Shown in pieces: positions 45,937 to 55,137 of a stretch of DNA of 64,000 nucleotides; position 1 is the first letter of the stretch; each line of letters begins with the position of its first letter. Made by a program: the position numbers and the translations under genes. The notes beneath the pieces were generated by a model. The model made no database searches. It was not told the DNA's origin and saw only the letters and a list, made by a program, of their open reading frames with translations. Where the stretch lies: contig NZ_CP016539.2 of assembly GCF_001687605.2 (NCBI RefSeq), positions 1,270,501 to 1,334,500 of the forward strand. The letters are read 5' to 3'. This DNA comes from Planococcus plakortidis. GTDB taxonomy: Bacteria; Bacillota; Bacilli; Bacillales_A; Planococcaceae.

Positions 45937-46506
45937 ATGACTGATCACGTCAATACGGATGCGGCGGAACGGGCAGCTGCCACTCCGCCGTCCCAGCCGG
46001 AAAACGATTTGGTGCTTTTCTATGAACGCAAGCCGGCAGGGTTCTGGATGCGCTTCTGGGCATATTTGGTCGATATCCTGCTCATTTCAGCAGTTTCCTC
46101 TATTTTGATCCGGCCGTTGTTCGCGCTTTTCGGGTGGGAGGCCACAGAAAGTGTTTGGTATGCGCCATATGCAATCTTGACCGCGGTTGTCTTTTACGGT
46201 TATTTTGTCTTGATGACCAAATTCTTTGCGCAGACGGTCGGCAAGATGATTTTCGGCTTGCGCGTCGTTTCGCTGAAAACGGATCGCTTATCATGGGCCA
46301 CTTTATTGTTCCGTGAGTGGATCGGCCGCTTTATCTCGGTGACGATCCTGCCTTTGTACTGGATTGTCGGCTTCACTCCCTTAAAGCAGGGGGTCCATGA
46401 TTTCATCGCGGATACGACCGTCGTCCACGAGGAAGCCTACCGGAAACAGCAGATGGCGAGGAAACGGCTGGAAGGGTCTCGGTTGCAAGAGAGTGAAGGC
46501 ATTTAG
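45937..46506 (+). CDS. yteJ: RDD-domain membrane protein (YteJ)
   Basis: 189 residues. RDD domain with the eponymous Arg (PAGFWMRFWAYLVDILLISAV), two or three transmembrane helices and a second motif KMIFGLRVVS. The N- and C-termini are hydrophilic. Placed behind sppA; in B. subtilis YteJ binds SppA and inhibits its activity, which fits co-transcription here. TAAGGAGGTGG precedes the ATG. Confidence 0.9.
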   Translation: MTDHVNTDAAERAAATPPSQPENDLVLFYERKPAGFWMRFWAYLVDILLISAVSSILIRPLFALFGWEATESVWYAPYAILTAVVFYGYFVLMTKFFAQTVGKMIFGLRVVSLKTDRLSWATLLFREWIGRFISVTILPLYWIVGFTPLKQGVHDFIADTTVVHEEAYRKQQMARKRLEGSRLQESEGI

Positions 46507-46542
46507 TATGATGAAGGTAATCTGAAAGGGAGGCGTTGCAAT

Positions 46543-47049
46543 TTGGTACAAATCACATTCAAGCAAAACCCTGTAACATTGCCAGGAAATGAAGTGAAAG
46601 TAGGCGATGCGGCACCGGATTTCACGGTGCTATCGAACAGCCTGGAACCGAAGACACTTAGCGATTTCAAAGGCAAAGTGCTGTTGATCAGTGTCGTCCC
46701 GTCGCTAGATACAGGAGTATGTTCCGATCAGACGAAACGATTCAGCGATGAAGCGGCATCATTGGGTGACGAGGTCGAAGTATTGACGGTTTCCTGCGAC
46801 CTGCCATTCGCGCAGAAACGCTGGACGGAGATCAATGGCGTAGATTCGATCACGACATTGTCCGACCACCGCGACCTTTCCTTCGGCGAAGCATACGGAC
46901 TGACGATGCAGGAGCTGCGCTTATTGGCACGTTCCATCTTCGTTGTCGACAAAGACGGGAAAGTGACATATGTGGAATATGTAGCAGAAGGCACCGATCA
47001 CCCGGATTACGAAAAAGCACTCGCAGCAGTGAGAGAGCTTACAAACTAA
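46543..47049 (+). CDS. tpx: Thiol peroxidase Tpx with a displaced resolving cysteine
   Basis: 168 residues. Atypical 2-Cys peroxiredoxin: peroxidatic Cys60 in PSLDTGVCSDQTKRF is intact, and LSDHRDLSFGEAYGL confirms the family. In B. subtilis, S. aureus and E. coli Tpx the resolving Cys lies in Q-x-R-W/F-C; here that position is Thr (FAQKRWTEING). A different Cys (Cys85) occurs in LTVSCDLPF, where others have Ala or Val. The mechanism may therefore be 1-Cys or use a shifted partner. TTG start (residues MVQITFKQNP), with GGGAGGCG upstream. Ends at a terminator. Confidence 0.9.
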   Translation: MVQITFKQNPVTLPGNEVKVGDAAPDFTVLSNSLEPKTLSDFKGKVLLISVVPSLDTGVCSDQTKRFSDEAASLGDEVEVLTVSCDLPFAQKRWTEINGVDSITTLSDHRDLSFGEAYGLTMQELRLLARSIFVVDKDGKVTYVEYVAEGTDHPDYEKALAAVRELTN

Positions 47050-47054
47050 TACCA

Positions 47055-47086
47055 GGAACCCACTCTAGCCGAGTGGGTTTCCTTAT
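47055..47086 (+). terminator. Intrinsic terminator after tpx
   Basis: GGAACCCACTC-TAGCC-GAGTGGGTTTCC with a short T tail. Confidence 0.75.
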
Positions 47087-47101
47087 TGAGGACGGAGATT
47101 T

Positions 47102-48025
47102 ATGAATTCATCTATGGAAAGCATTTTTACGGCGATCGACAATGAAACTGTGTCGATCCAAAAACAGGAAGAGACATCCTATTTGGAAAGCTTGCTCACA
47201 ACGACTGAGCGCTGGCTGGACGGGCAATTGACTATTGCCGAAGGCGGCACAAAAGAAGACGTGCGAAAAGCGATCCAATTGTCGATCCTGAAAGGCATGA
47301 AAGAGCATGTCCAGCCCCACCATCAAATGACGCCGGATGCGCTTGGCTTGTTGATCGGCTATCTGGTGGAGCTGTTCGTCAAGGAACAACAAGCGACGGT
47401 TCTCGACCCGGCGGCGGGCACGGGGAACCTGTTGTTTACAGTGATGAACTATTTGGACGGCCGCATGAGCGGGACAGCTGTCGAACTCGATGACCTGTTG
47501 ATCCGCCTGGCTTCGAATATCGGCAATTTAATCGAACAGCCAGTGACATTTTATTTGCAGGATGCCCTGCAGCCGCTATTGATCGATCCGGTCGACTGCG
47601 TCGTGTCCGATTTGCCGGTCGGTTATTATCCCGACGAAGCGACTGCCTCGAATTATGAACTGAAAGCGGAAGAAGGCATGTCCTATGCCCATCACCTGTT
47701 CATCGAGCAATCCTTGAGACATACGAAAGAAGGCGGCTATTTGTTCTTTGTCATCCCGAGGAACATTTTCGAATCGCCGCTCGCCGGGCAGTTGCATAGT
47801 TTCCTGAAGCAACAGGCGCATATCCAGGCCGTGATGGAATTACCGGAAAACATCTTCAAAAATGCCCAGCACGCAAAAGCCGTCTTGGTGTTGCAGAAGA
47901 AACGGGAAGGCTTGAAAGCGCCGAAAGAAGTGCTTCTTGCACGCGTCCCGAATATGTCGAAACCTGAAACGATGGCGAAATTCTTCACGCAAGTCAATGG
48001 ATGGTTCAAAGAAAACAAAGCATGA
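47102..48025 (+). CDS. ytxK: Class I SAM-dependent methyltransferase (YtxK)
   Basis: 307 residues. N6-adenine methylase-like fold: SAM motif VLDPAAGTGNLLFTV, a DPPY-equivalent region VVSDLPVGYYPDEA, and YLFFVIPRNIFESP. A helical N-terminal domain resembles type I restriction HsdM. No restriction partner is near, so it likely modifies RNA, protein or a small molecule; substrate unknown. Adjacent to tpx as in B. subtilis tpx-ytxK. Confidence 0.85.
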   Translation: MNSSMESIFTAIDNETVSIQKQEETSYLESLLTTTERWLDGQLTIAEGGTKEDVRKAIQLSILKGMKEHVQPHHQMTPDALGLLIGYLVELFVKEQQATVLDPAAGTGNLLFTVMNYLDGRMSGTAVELDDLLIRLASNIGNLIEQPVTFYLQDALQPLLIDPVDCVVSDLPVGYYPDEATASNYELKAEEGMSYAHHLFIEQSLRHTKEGGYLFFVIPRNIFESPLAGQLHSFLKQQAHIQAVMELPENIFKNAQHAKAVLVLQKKREGLKAPKEVLLARVPNMSKPETMAKFFTQVNGWFKENKA

Positions 48026-48031
48026 TGCAAG

Positions 48032-48061
48032 CCGGCCCCATCCGGATGGGGCCGGTTTTTT
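48032..48061 (+). terminator. Intrinsic terminator after ytxK
   Basis: CCGGCCCCATCCGGATGGGGCCGG followed by TTTTT. Confidence 0.88.
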
Positions 48062-48147
48062 CATTTCAGGAAATAGGCAGGAACTTTTGGAGGGACGGCG
48101 AATAGCGTAAAGAGACAGGGAATGATCAGTATGGAAGGAGTGGGAGT

Positions 48148-48567
48148 ATGTATCAGCAAATCTTGTTGGCTGTCGACGGGTCGGAAAACTCAATCCGCGC
48201 GGCGAGGGAAGCGGTAAAGATTGCCAGCCTGGTTGAAGGAGCGGAAGTGACGGTCGTCTATGTCTCCGATTACAAGGAAGATGAAAATGAAGTGATCCAC
48301 GACGCTTCGGCGATGGAATTCGATTTGGCGAGGCGGAAAAAAATCCAGCCGGTAACCGAGATGCTCGACAGGGAGAAAATATTCCATCATGTCGAAGTAC
48401 TGCACGGCATACCTGGCCCGGCTATCGTCCAGATGACAAAAGACAAGCAATACCACCTGCTTGTCATCGGCAGCCGCGGCCTGTCACCGATCCGTGAAGT
48501 GATGCTCGGCAGCGTCAGCCACAAAGCCGTCAACCATGCAGAATGCCCGGTCCTTGTGGTCAAATGA
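48148..48567 (+). CDS. Universal stress protein, UspA family
   Basis: 139 residues, single Usp domain. The ATP-binding motif G-x2-G-x9-G-S is present in GSRGLSPIREVMLGSVSH, with the N-terminal D in LAVDGSENS. ATP-binding Usp proteins aid survival in stationary phase and stress. Preceded by GGAAGGAGTGGG. A second Usp gene lies at 52.0-52.5 kb. No sigma-B promoter is obvious here. Confidence 0.88.
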   Translation: MYQQILLAVDGSENSIRAAREAVKIASLVEGAEVTVVYVSDYKEDENEVIHDASAMEFDLARRKKIQPVTEMLDREKIFHHVEVLHGIPGPAIVQMTKDKQYHLLVIGSRGLSPIREVMLGSVSHKAVNHAECPVLVVK

Positions 48568-48660
48568 AATTGGCCCCATCACCGCCCATGCGATTTGGTA
48601 TAATGAGAAGATCCACCGATGCACGATGCATCGTCACTTTTAGGAGATGAGAACTGAATG

Positions 48661-48984
48661 ATGGCTTTACCGAATTGCCCGGAATGTGGTTCTGGATACA
48701 CATATGAAGATGCAGGGATGATGGTTTGCCCGGAATGTGCTCATGAATGGAACCCGGATGAGAAGCAGGAGGAAGTAGTGCGCGATGCCGTCGGAAACGT
48801 TTTGCAGGACGGGGACGCTGTCACGGTCATTAAGGATTTGAAAGTGAAAGGCAGTTCCAATCCGTTGAAAATCGGCACGAAAGTCAAGAGCATCCGGCTC
48901 GTGGACGGAGAACATAATATCGATTGCAAAATCGACGGCTTTGGCGCAATGCAGCTGAAATCGGAGTTTGTGAAAAAAGCTTGA
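48661..48984 (+). CDS. PhnA-like zinc-ribbon protein (YjdM family)
   Basis: 107 residues. N-terminal zinc ribbon C-P-E-C...C-P-E-C ([15 protein letters not shown] and [11 protein letters not shown]) followed by a small beta domain ([28 protein letters not shown]). The family is named after E. coli PhnA/YjdM; phosphonate function is not established. An alternative ATG lies 3 bases upstream; AGGAGATGAG fits both. It converges with queE across a strong terminator. Confidence 0.85.
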   Translation: MALPNCPECGSGYTYEDAGMMVCPECAHEWNPDEKQEEVVRDAVGNVLQDGDAVTVIKDLKVKGSSNPLKIGTKVKSIRLVDGEHNIDCKIDGFGAMQLKSEFVKKA

Positions 48985-48989
48985 TTAAA

Positions 48990-49028
48990 AAAACCGGCCG
49001 TTCCCATAATAATGGGAACGGCCGGTTC
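48990..49028. terminator. Bidirectional terminator
   Basis: AACCGGCCGTTCCCAT-loop-ATGGGAACGGCCGGTT with A-rich and T-rich flanks, between converging genes. Confidence 0.88.
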
Positions 49029-49041
49029 TGTAGGTGGCTCC

Positions 49042-49749
49042 TTACACGCCGCGCTTATTGCCCCATAACAAGGTGTGGAGCTGCGGCAATACTTTTGCGT
49101 CATTGAGCGAAACGGAAGCCAAATGCCTGTCGATCAGCCATTGGTAGCGCCCGAGCAGATGCTGGACTAACTTTTCGTCTTCGCTCGTCTGTGTATCGTC
49201 ATTGCCGACTTGCAAAAAGAACGGGAATGATGGATAACGCAAGTGCAGCTGTTCAGCGAAAAAGAAATCCGCTTCATCGAATACGACAACTTTCAGGCTG
49301 GCTTGAGATGACGATAGCTTGCCGAGCATGGCATCGAGTTTGGAGTAGTCCAAAATCATGCCAGAACTCGGGGGCTTCGGGGAAACGGTCACTTCATCGA
49401 TTTCCGAGAGCCAATCCTGCCAGATGCTTCCTTGCGTTTCGACGGCGGTACGCCAGCCGTTCTCTTGGCACAATGCGACCAGTTCTGCGATGCCTTTATG
49501 AAGTGCCGGGTTGCCTCCGGAAATGGTGACGTGTGAAAAGCTGTCTTTTCCGAGATCCTCAAGCTGCTGGGCTATGTCATCTGCAGTCATCATGACGCTT
49601 TTTCCGGTGCCGTCCCAAGTGAATTTGGAATCGCACCATGAACAGGAATAATCGCAGCCAGCGGTCCGGACGAACATCGTCTTCTGGCCCATGACCATGC
49701 CTTCGCCTTGTATCGTCGGGCCGAATACTTCCATCACGGGAATCTTCAT
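49042..49749 (-). CDS. queE: 7-carboxy-7-deazaguanine synthase QueE
   Basis: 235 residues. Radical SAM enzyme converting 6-carboxy-tetrahydropterin to CDG in queuosine synthesis. The iron-sulfur site is C32-x3-C36-x2-C39 in GCDYSCSWCDSKFTW. The N-terminus [17 protein letters not shown] is canonical. ATG 49749 overlaps the queD stop as ATGA; the longer frame from 49818 lies inside queD. Last gene of queC-queD-queE. Confidence 0.95.
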   Translation of the reverse strand: MKIPVMEVFGPTIQGEGMVMGQKTMFVRTAGCDYSCSWCDSKFTWDGTGKSVMMTADDIAQQLEDLGKDSFSHVTISGGNPALHKGIAELVALCQENGWRTAVETQGSIWQDWLSEIDEVTVSPKPPSSGMILDYSKLDAMLGKLSSSQASLKVVVFDEADFFFAEQLHLRYPSFPFFLQVGNDDTQTSEDEKLVQHLLGRYQWLIDRHLASVSLNDAKVLPQLHTLLWGNKRGV

Positions 49750-50168
49750 GAAGACACCTCTTTCGGACGGTAGATGACATAGCTTGTCGGGGTTTCCCGG
49801 ACGATGACTTGAATGCATCTTGGGCGGTTATCCGAACGGTCAAGCGTTTCCTGCACCAGCTCGTGTATTTGCTGCGCGAGCTGTTCGGTCGTCGGGAAAG
49901 TATCCCCAAATTCCGGATGGTCATTCAAGACGCTATGGTCGTAGCGTTTATGGATCAAGTCTTTCAATTGTTTAAAGTCGATGAGAAAACCGGTGCCGTT
50001 CAATCGATCGCCGGCAATCGTGATATTCAAATGGTAGGTATGGCCATGCATTTTTGCGCATTTGCCGGCTTCGTCGGCCGGGATATAATGAGCTGCGGAA
50101 AAATGCATATCCTTATTCAATTCAAAGCTATAGGGGTGCGGGACAGATGGGTAGAATTGCTGCATCAA
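49746..50168 (-). CDS. queD: 6-carboxy-5,6,7,8-tetrahydropterin synthase QueD
   Basis: 140 residues. Converts dihydroneopterin triphosphate to CPH4. Zinc-binding histidines and catalytic Cys in [27 protein letters not shown]; a late [16 protein letters not shown]. Overlaps queC by 4 bases and queE by 4 bases, so the three are translationally coupled. Length is at the bacterial norm. Confidence 0.93.
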   Translation of the reverse strand: MMQQFYPSVPHPYSFELNKDMHFSAAHYIPADEAGKCAKMHGHTYHLNITIAGDRLNGTGFLIDFKQLKDLIHKRYDHSVLNDHPEFGDTFPTTEQLAQQIHELVQETLDRSDNRPRCIQVIVRETPTSYVIYRPKEVSS

Positions 50169-50827
50169 GAGTTCGCACCTGCCTTTTGGGACAAATACGT
50201 CTGCAAGCCTTCATTTCGCAGTACGCAAGATGGGCATGTCCCACAGCCTGAGGCCGGAATGCCGTGATAGCAGGTCAAGGTTTCGTCTTGGACGAAATCG
50301 AATGCGCCGAGTTCGTCGGACAATGCCCAGACGCCGGCCTTATCGAGCCACATGAGCGGCGTATGGATGACGAACTGCTTGTCCATCGATAAGTTGAGGC
50401 TGACATTGAGCGAACGGATAAAGGTATCCCGGCAATCCGGATAACCGCTGAAATCCGTTTCGCTGACGCCGGTCACGAGGTGGCGTGCGCCGAATGCATC
50501 GGCGTAGATCGCTGCAAAAGACAAGAACAATAAATTGCGGCCAGGAACGAATGTGGAAGGAGGGCCGTCCTGTTGTTCTTCGACTTTGATCGAATCACGT
50601 GTCAAAGCATTGGCGGATAATTGGTTGATGAGCCCCATATCGAGCACTTGAAGGGACACGCCGAGCTTCTCGGCGATGCGTTTTGCGTGGTCGATTTCTT
50701 GCGCATGGCGCTGGCCGTAATCGAACGTGACGGCAAGCACTTCGCTGAATTGTTCCAGCGCCCAAAATAGGCAAGTGGTGCTGTCTTGCCCGCCGCTGAA
50801 GACCACGACTGCTTTTTCATTTTTCAT
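50165..50827 (-). CDS. queC: 7-cyano-7-deazaguanine synthase QueC
   Basis: 220 residues. ATP-dependent conversion of CDG to preQ0. N-terminal PP-loop [15 protein letters not shown], zinc site [13 protein letters not shown] at the C-terminus and [14 protein letters not shown]. First gene of queCDE, controlled by the preQ1 riboswitch whose 3' end includes its Shine-Dalgarno. The reductase queF is not within this window. Confidence 0.95.
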   Translation of the reverse strand: MKNEKAVVVFSGGQDSTTCLFWALEQFSEVLAVTFDYGQRHAQEIDHAKRIAEKLGVSLQVLDMGLINQLSANALTRDSIKVEEQQDGPPSTFVPGRNLLFLSFAAIYADAFGARHLVTGVSETDFSGYPDCRDTFIRSLNVSLNLSMDKQFVIHTPLMWLDKAGVWALSDELGAFDFVQDETLTCYHGIPASGCGTCPSCVLRNEGLQTYLSQKAGANS

Positions 50828-50837
50828 TTACATACAG

Positions 50838-50876
50838 CTCCTTAGTTTTTTAGAGAGGGAGTTTGCGAACCTCTTT
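50838..50876 (-). promoter_or_regulatory. preQ1 class I riboswitch before queC
   Basis: Minus strand: AGAGGTTC (50874-50867), a short loop, CCCTCT, then the A-rich tail TAAAAAACTAA merging into AGGAG. This is the preQ1-I architecture of the B. subtilis queC aptamer (P1 AGAGG/CCTCT, A-tail pairing in the loop). The ribosome-binding site overlaps the 3' tail, so control is likely translational: preQ1 closes it. Confidence 0.92.
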
Positions 50877-50984
50877 TATGAAACAGTATCCATAATAGCA
50901 TAGTCAGTGAAGTTCTGGCGCTTTTTCATGTGTAGCAAGATGGTCTCAGGGTATATAAGGGATAAAAGGGAGGAGTGGGTGCAA

Positions 50985-51923
50985 ATGAAAGCGATCGTTA
51001 TTGATCAGTACGGGGGTAAAGAGCAATTGAAAGAACGCGAAGTGGAAACGCCGGTTATTTCGGCGCATCAAGTATTGGTGGAAGTCCACGCGACTTCAGT
51101 CAACCCGATCGATTGGAAGTTGAGGGAAGGCTATTTGAAAGAAATGCTGCCATGGGAATTCCCGATCATTCTCGGGTGGGATGTTGCAGGGATCGTCAAG
51201 GAAGTGGGCGAGGGCGTCCGTCATTTTCATCCTGGCGACCGGGTTTTTGCACGTCCGGCTACAACACGCCAAGGGACCTATGCTGAGTTCGTCCCGGTCG
51301 ATGAAAACTTGCTTGCGCGCATGCCCGAAAGCATGAGCTTCGAGGAAGGTGCAGCGATTCCTTTGACAGGGCTGACTGCCTGGCAATGCCTGGTAGAGAG
51401 CGGCCATATCAAAAAAGGCGATAAAGTGCTCATCCATGCAGGTGCAGGCGGCGTCGGGAGCATGGCGATCCAGATTGCCAACAGCATTGGCTGCTATGTA
51501 GCGACGACAGCGAGCGATAAGAATGACGAACTGGTCACGTCTCTCGGCGCGAATCGCGTCATCGATTACCACGAAGAAGATTTCTCGGAAGTGTTGGAGA
51601 ACTTCGATTTCGTGTTGGATACTTTGGGCGGGGAGACGCTCGAAAAAAGTTACGGCGTGTTGAAGCGCGGCGGCAGGCTTGTCAGCATCGCCGGCCAGCC
51701 CGATGAGGAAAAAGCGGAAAAGCTCGGCATCCATGTCAGCGGTTTCTGGTTGGAACCGGATGGCCAGCAATTGAAGAAATTGGGCGATCTGTTCGTCAGC
51801 GGGGAAGTGAAACCGGAAATCGGCCATCTCTACCCATTGACCGAGGAAGGGGTGCGGGATGCGCATGAACTAAGCGAATCCCACCATGCCAGAGGAAAAA
51901 TCGTCATTAAAGTGAAAGATTAG
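50985..51923 (+). CDS. NAD(P)-dependent quinone oxidoreductase / zinc-independent alcohol dehydrogenase-like
   Basis: 312 residues of the MDR superfamily. GroES-like N-terminal half, then the Rossmann motif in HAGAGGVGSMAIQIA (near residue 150), and late SISGQPDEE-type loop. No structural or catalytic zinc ligands are evident, like quinone/enal reductases. Substrate unknown. GGGAGGAGTGGG precedes ATG 50985; the longer open frame from 50907 overlaps the promoter region. Converges with the second Usp gene. Confidence 0.82.
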   Translation: MKAIVIDQYGGKEQLKEREVETPVISAHQVLVEVHATSVNPIDWKLREGYLKEMLPWEFPIILGWDVAGIVKEVGEGVRHFHPGDRVFARPATTRQGTYAEFVPVDENLLARMPESMSFEEGAAIPLTGLTAWQCLVESGHIKKGDKVLIHAGAGGVGSMAIQIANSIGCYVATTASDKNDELVTSLGANRVIDYHEEDFSEVLENFDFVLDTLGGETLEKSYGVLKRGGRLVSIAGQPDEEKAEKLGIHVSGFWLEPDGQQLKKLGDLFVSGEVKPEIGHLYPLTEEGVRDAHELSESHHARGKIVIKVKD

Positions 51924-51930
51924 GCATAAT

Positions 51931-51968
51931 AAAAAGCACACGGCCCGGATGAAGGCCATGTGCTTTTA
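51931..51968. terminator. Bidirectional terminator
   Basis: AAAAGCACACGGCC-loop-GGCCATGTGCTTTT between converging genes. Confidence 0.8.
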
Positions 51969-51974
51969 TATGTG

Positions 51975-52475
51975 TCACTCAGGTTTTCCGGAGCGTTCTT
52001 CAGAATAGTATTCATCCGGTGCGTCACTTTGGGCTTCGTCTGTACGGACAACAAGCACGTCGCATTTAGCGGAGCGGACGATGTGTTCTGAAACGCTGCC
52101 GATAAGGAAACGTTCGACTGCATTCAAACCGGTTGCGCCGCAGACGATCAAGTCGGCTTCGACTCTCTCAGCGAGTTCGCGGGGGATCATCGTTTTAGGT
52201 GAGCCGTAATCGACCACAATGTTGACGTTTTCAACACCGCCGGCTTCGGCTTCTTTTTTATAGTCCCCAAGTAAGTCTTCCGCGAATTTTTGGGCGCGGT
52301 CGGCAATCGAGCGGTCATAAGCTTCGATCGCAGCGAACGACCGGGTGTCGATCACGTTCACCAGGTTCAAGGTCGCATGGTTACGTGTGGCGATACCAAT
52401 GGATTTCTTAAATGCCCATTCCGCTTCTTTTGATCCGTCGACAGCTACCATGATTTGATTATACTTTAAGGTCAT
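51975..52475 (-). CDS. Universal stress protein, UspA family (second copy)
   Basis: 166 residues. Usp fold with ATP-binding CGATGLNAVERFLIGSVSE and N-terminal IMVAVDGSKEAEW. Compared with the 48.1-kb Usp it has a longer acidic C-terminal tail (DEAQSDAPDEYYSEE). AGGAGGAATG precedes ATG 52475; the longer start at 52523 has none. Divergent from ald. Confidence 0.87.
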   Translation of the reverse strand: MTLKYNQIMVAVDGSKEAEWAFKKSIGIATRNHATLNLVNVIDTRSFAAIEAYDRSIADRAQKFAEDLLGDYKKEAEAGGVENVNIVVDYGSPKTMIPRELAERVEADLIVCGATGLNAVERFLIGSVSEHIVRSAKCDVLVVRTDEAQSDAPDEYYSEERSGKPE

Positions 52476-52772
52476 CTGTACATTCCTCCTTTGTCTATAC
52501 TGTATCTTTCGAGGCATGGGCAATTTGTTCCTTCCTAAAGAGTGAAATTTATTGATTTATTTCCTATTTCTTTTGCTTTCACTATACCGGTATATCTTTC
52601 ATTCTGGATATAAATGCTTTTGCGCCGCGTTATGGCAAGTAAAAAAATATCTTTTGAAAAGACAAAATTAAGGAGCAATATCCAACAATATCTGTTAGAA
52701 TGGATTTGGTTTCAAATGCTAGTATTTTCGTTTATTTTATTATTTCAGACACAATAAATGGAGGGTTTTGTA
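52476..52772. promoter_or_regulatory. Divergent intergenic region between the Usp gene and ald
   Basis: About 297 bases with no credible ORF. It contains a perfect 12-base palindrome TATACCGGTATA (52583-52594), possibly an operator. I see no convincing sigma-A promoter for ald; TAGAAT near 52694-52699 lacks a good -35. Confidence 0.4.
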
Positions 52773-53888
52773 ATGCGTATTGGGGTACCTACAGAAGTTA
52801 AGAACAATGAAAACCGCGTGGCGATGACGCCGGCGGGAGTAGTGAACTTGGCACTTTATGGCCATGAAGTTTTCATCCAATCCGGTGCAGGGCTCGGATC
52901 GGGCTTTACGGATGCCGATTATGAAGCAGCAGGCGCCACAATCGTGGCGGATGCCGACCAGGCGTGGGCGCAGGACATGGTCATGAAAGTAAAAGAGCCG
53001 GTAGCTAGCGAGTACAAGCATTTTCGTGAAGGCCAAGTGCTGTTCACTTACTTGCATTTAGCGCCGGAAGTGGAATTGACAAAAGCCTTGCTTGAATCGA
53101 AAGTAACCGGTGTCGCTTACGAAACGGTCCAACTCCCGAACAATTCATTGCCGCTCCTTACGCCAATGAGTGAAGTGGCAGGCCGTATGTCGACACAGAT
53201 CGGTGCCCAGTTCCTTGAGAAAATCCACGGAGGCGGCGGCATCCTGCTCGGCGGCATCCCTGGCGTTTCGCGCGGCAAAGTGACCATCGTCGGCGGCGGT
53301 GTCGCAGGGACGAACGCTGCGAAAGTGGCGATCGGGATGGGTGCAGATGTCACGATTCTTGACTTGAACCCAGAACGCTTGCGCCAATTGGATGATTTGT
53401 TCGGCAAAGATGTGCAAACATTGATCTCGAACCCATTGAACATCGCCCAATCGGTCGAAAAATCGGATTTGGTCATCGGGGCGGTATTGATTCCTGGAGC
53501 GAAAGCGCCGAAATTGATCACTGAAGACATGATCAAATCGATGAAGCCAGGTTCTGTCGTCGTCGATATCGCCATCGACCAAGGCGGAATCTTCGAGACG
53601 AGCGACCGCATCACGACTCACGACGCACCGACTTACGTGAAGCACGATGTTGTCCATTATGCCGTTGCGAACATGCCAGGCGCAGTTCCCCGCACCTCGA
53701 CAATCGGCTTGACGAACGTGACGGTCCCTTACGCAGTGCAAATCGCCAATAAAGGGCTTAAGCAAGCGGTCCTTGACAACGAAGCATTGAAAAAAGGCGT
53801 CAACACAATGGATGGCCATGTAACATATAAGGCTGTAGCTGACGATCAAGGCCTCGAATACAAATCGGTAGACGAGTTGCTGCAATAA
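52773..53888 (+). CDS. ald: Alanine dehydrogenase
   Basis: 371 residues. NAD-dependent interconversion of alanine and pyruvate with ammonia; in Bacillus needed for growth on alanine and for sporulation. Signatures: [20 protein letters not shown], the substrate-binding K and H (MKVKEP and YLHLAP), and the Rossmann [23 protein letters not shown] 52773 is chosen because AATGGAGGG precedes it; the extra frame from 52758 does not. Shares a terminator with the M24 peptidase gene. Confidence 0.96.
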   Translation: MRIGVPTEVKNNENRVAMTPAGVVNLALYGHEVFIQSGAGLGSGFTDADYEAAGATIVADADQAWAQDMVMKVKEPVASEYKHFREGQVLFTYLHLAPEVELTKALLESKVTGVAYETVQLPNNSLPLLTPMSEVAGRMSTQIGAQFLEKIHGGGGILLGGIPGVSRGKVTIVGGGVAGTNAAKVAIGMGADVTILDLNPERLRQLDDLFGKDVQTLISNPLNIAQSVEKSDLVIGAVLIPGAKAPKLITEDMIKSMKPGSVVVDIAIDQGGIFETSDRITTHDAPTYVKHDVVHYAVANMPGAVPRTSTIGLTNVTVPYAVQIANKGLKQAVLDNEALKKGVNTMDGHVTYKAVADDQGLEYKSVDELLQ

Positions 53889-53894
53889 TGATGA

Positions 53895-53948
53895 AAAAGA
53901 GCTGGCCCAGGAAAATCCGCCAAATGGATTTTCGGGCCAGCTCTTTTT
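53895..53948. terminator. Nested bidirectional terminator
   Basis: AAAAAGAGCTGGCCC and GGGCCAGCTCTTTTTT enclose an inner AAAATCC...GGATTTT hairpin, between converging ald and the peptidase gene. Confidence 0.9.
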
Positions 53949-53949
53949 T

Positions 53950-55047
53950 CTAACGGTTGATGATCGTCAATTCTTTCGGGTATTTGGTCAGCACTTCATA
54001 GCCGTCTTCGGTGACGACCAGGTCGTCTTCAATGCGAACGCCGACCTGATCCGTAACATAAATGCCCGGTTCGATCGTAAAGACCATGCCCGCCTCGAGC
54101 GGCATATCATTGCCTCCGTGGATCGACGGAAATTCGTGGACGGAAATCCCAAGGCCGTGGCCAAGGCGGTGTGTAAAATATTGTCCGTATCCCGCGTCCT
54201 CGATGACCTTTCTGGAAATGCCGTCAAGTTCAGCTGCCGTGACGCCCGGGCGCACCGCCTCGAGTGCTGCTTGCTCAGACCGCTTGACGACTTCATATAC
54301 TTCTTTCGCTTGTTCGCTCGGTTCACCGAAAGCCAGTGTCCGGGTGATATCCGAGCAATACCCCTCATAGATGACGCCGAGGTCCATCAGCACCAGGTCG
54401 CCGCGAGCGATTCTACGTTCACCGGTTTTGCCGTGCGGGGAAGCGGCTTTTGGCCCTGTCAGCACAGTGGTGTCAAACGACATATGGGTGATGCCGCGTT
54501 TCTTCAACGCTGTCTCGATTTCGGTCATCAATTCGATTTCCGTCATGCCTTCTTGCATCACGTCAGCTGCCACTTCGATGGCGTAATCCGCAAGCGACGC
54601 GGCATGGCGCAGGATGTCGAGTTCGGCCGCATCTTTGATGACGCGCATCGCGTTCATCTGCGCATCGATCGAATGGATCTTGGGTGACTGGAAATAATGG
54701 TTGATTGCGTCGTAGCGCTCGACGTTCATATGCGCTTTTTCGATGGCGATGTGCTCCAGCGGCAAATTCCGCGTAGCTGCTGTTTCGTAAAGCACTTGCA
54801 TCGCGTTTTGCGTATCGGCATGTCCTGCAATTTCGCCAGTCCAGCCGGCTGCTTTCGCATCGGGCGCTTCCATTGCCGGGCAGATGAGGAACGGCTCAGC
54901 ATCAGCAAACACCATGACGGCGAGCAATCGCTCTTTCGGGTCGCTATTGAAACCGGTCAAATAAAAGACATTATGCGGGTCGGTGATGAGCGCCGCGTCG
55001 AGTTGCTGTTGCTTCAAAAAACTTTGCAAATTGGTCAATTTGTTCAT
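53950..55047 (-). CDS. M24-family Xaa-Pro dipeptidase/aminopeptidase
   Basis: 365 residues. Pita-bread metallopeptidase, cytosolic. Creatinase-like N-terminal domain, then [20 protein letters not shown] (metal Asp residues), [26 protein letters not shown] and VRIEDDLVV with the remaining Glu/His ligands. Releases proline-containing N-termini or dipeptides. Preceded by GGGGAGGAATAC. Divergent from ytkL. Confidence 0.9.
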   Translation of the reverse strand: MNKLTNLQSFLKQQQLDAALITDPHNVFYLTGFNSDPKERLLAVMVFADAEPFLICPAMEAPDAKAAGWTGEIAGHADTQNAMQVLYETAATRNLPLEHIAIEKAHMNVERYDAINHYFQSPKIHSIDAQMNAMRVIKDAAELDILRHAASLADYAIEVAADVMQEGMTEIELMTEIETALKKRGITHMSFDTTVLTGPKAASPHGKTGERRIARGDLVLMDLGVIYEGYCSDITRTLAFGEPSEQAKEVYEVVKRSEQAALEAVRPGVTAAELDGISRKVIEDAGYGQYFTHRLGHGLGISVHEFPSIHGGNDMPLEAGMVFTIEPGIYVTDQVGVRIEDDLVVTEDGYEVLTKYPKELTIINR

Positions 55048-55137
55048 ATGTATTCCTCCCCTTCATGTGTAGCATATCAAAAATCAGGGTATAAAACAGC
55101 AGAAAGCAAGGAGCCAAAACTCTATTGGAGGGATATC

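Noticed and set aside
54697..55137. Long N-terminal extension of the ytkL reading frame
   Set aside because: It runs through the antisense of the M24 peptidase gene; ATG 55138 has a good ribosome-binding site and gives the normal 226-residue length.
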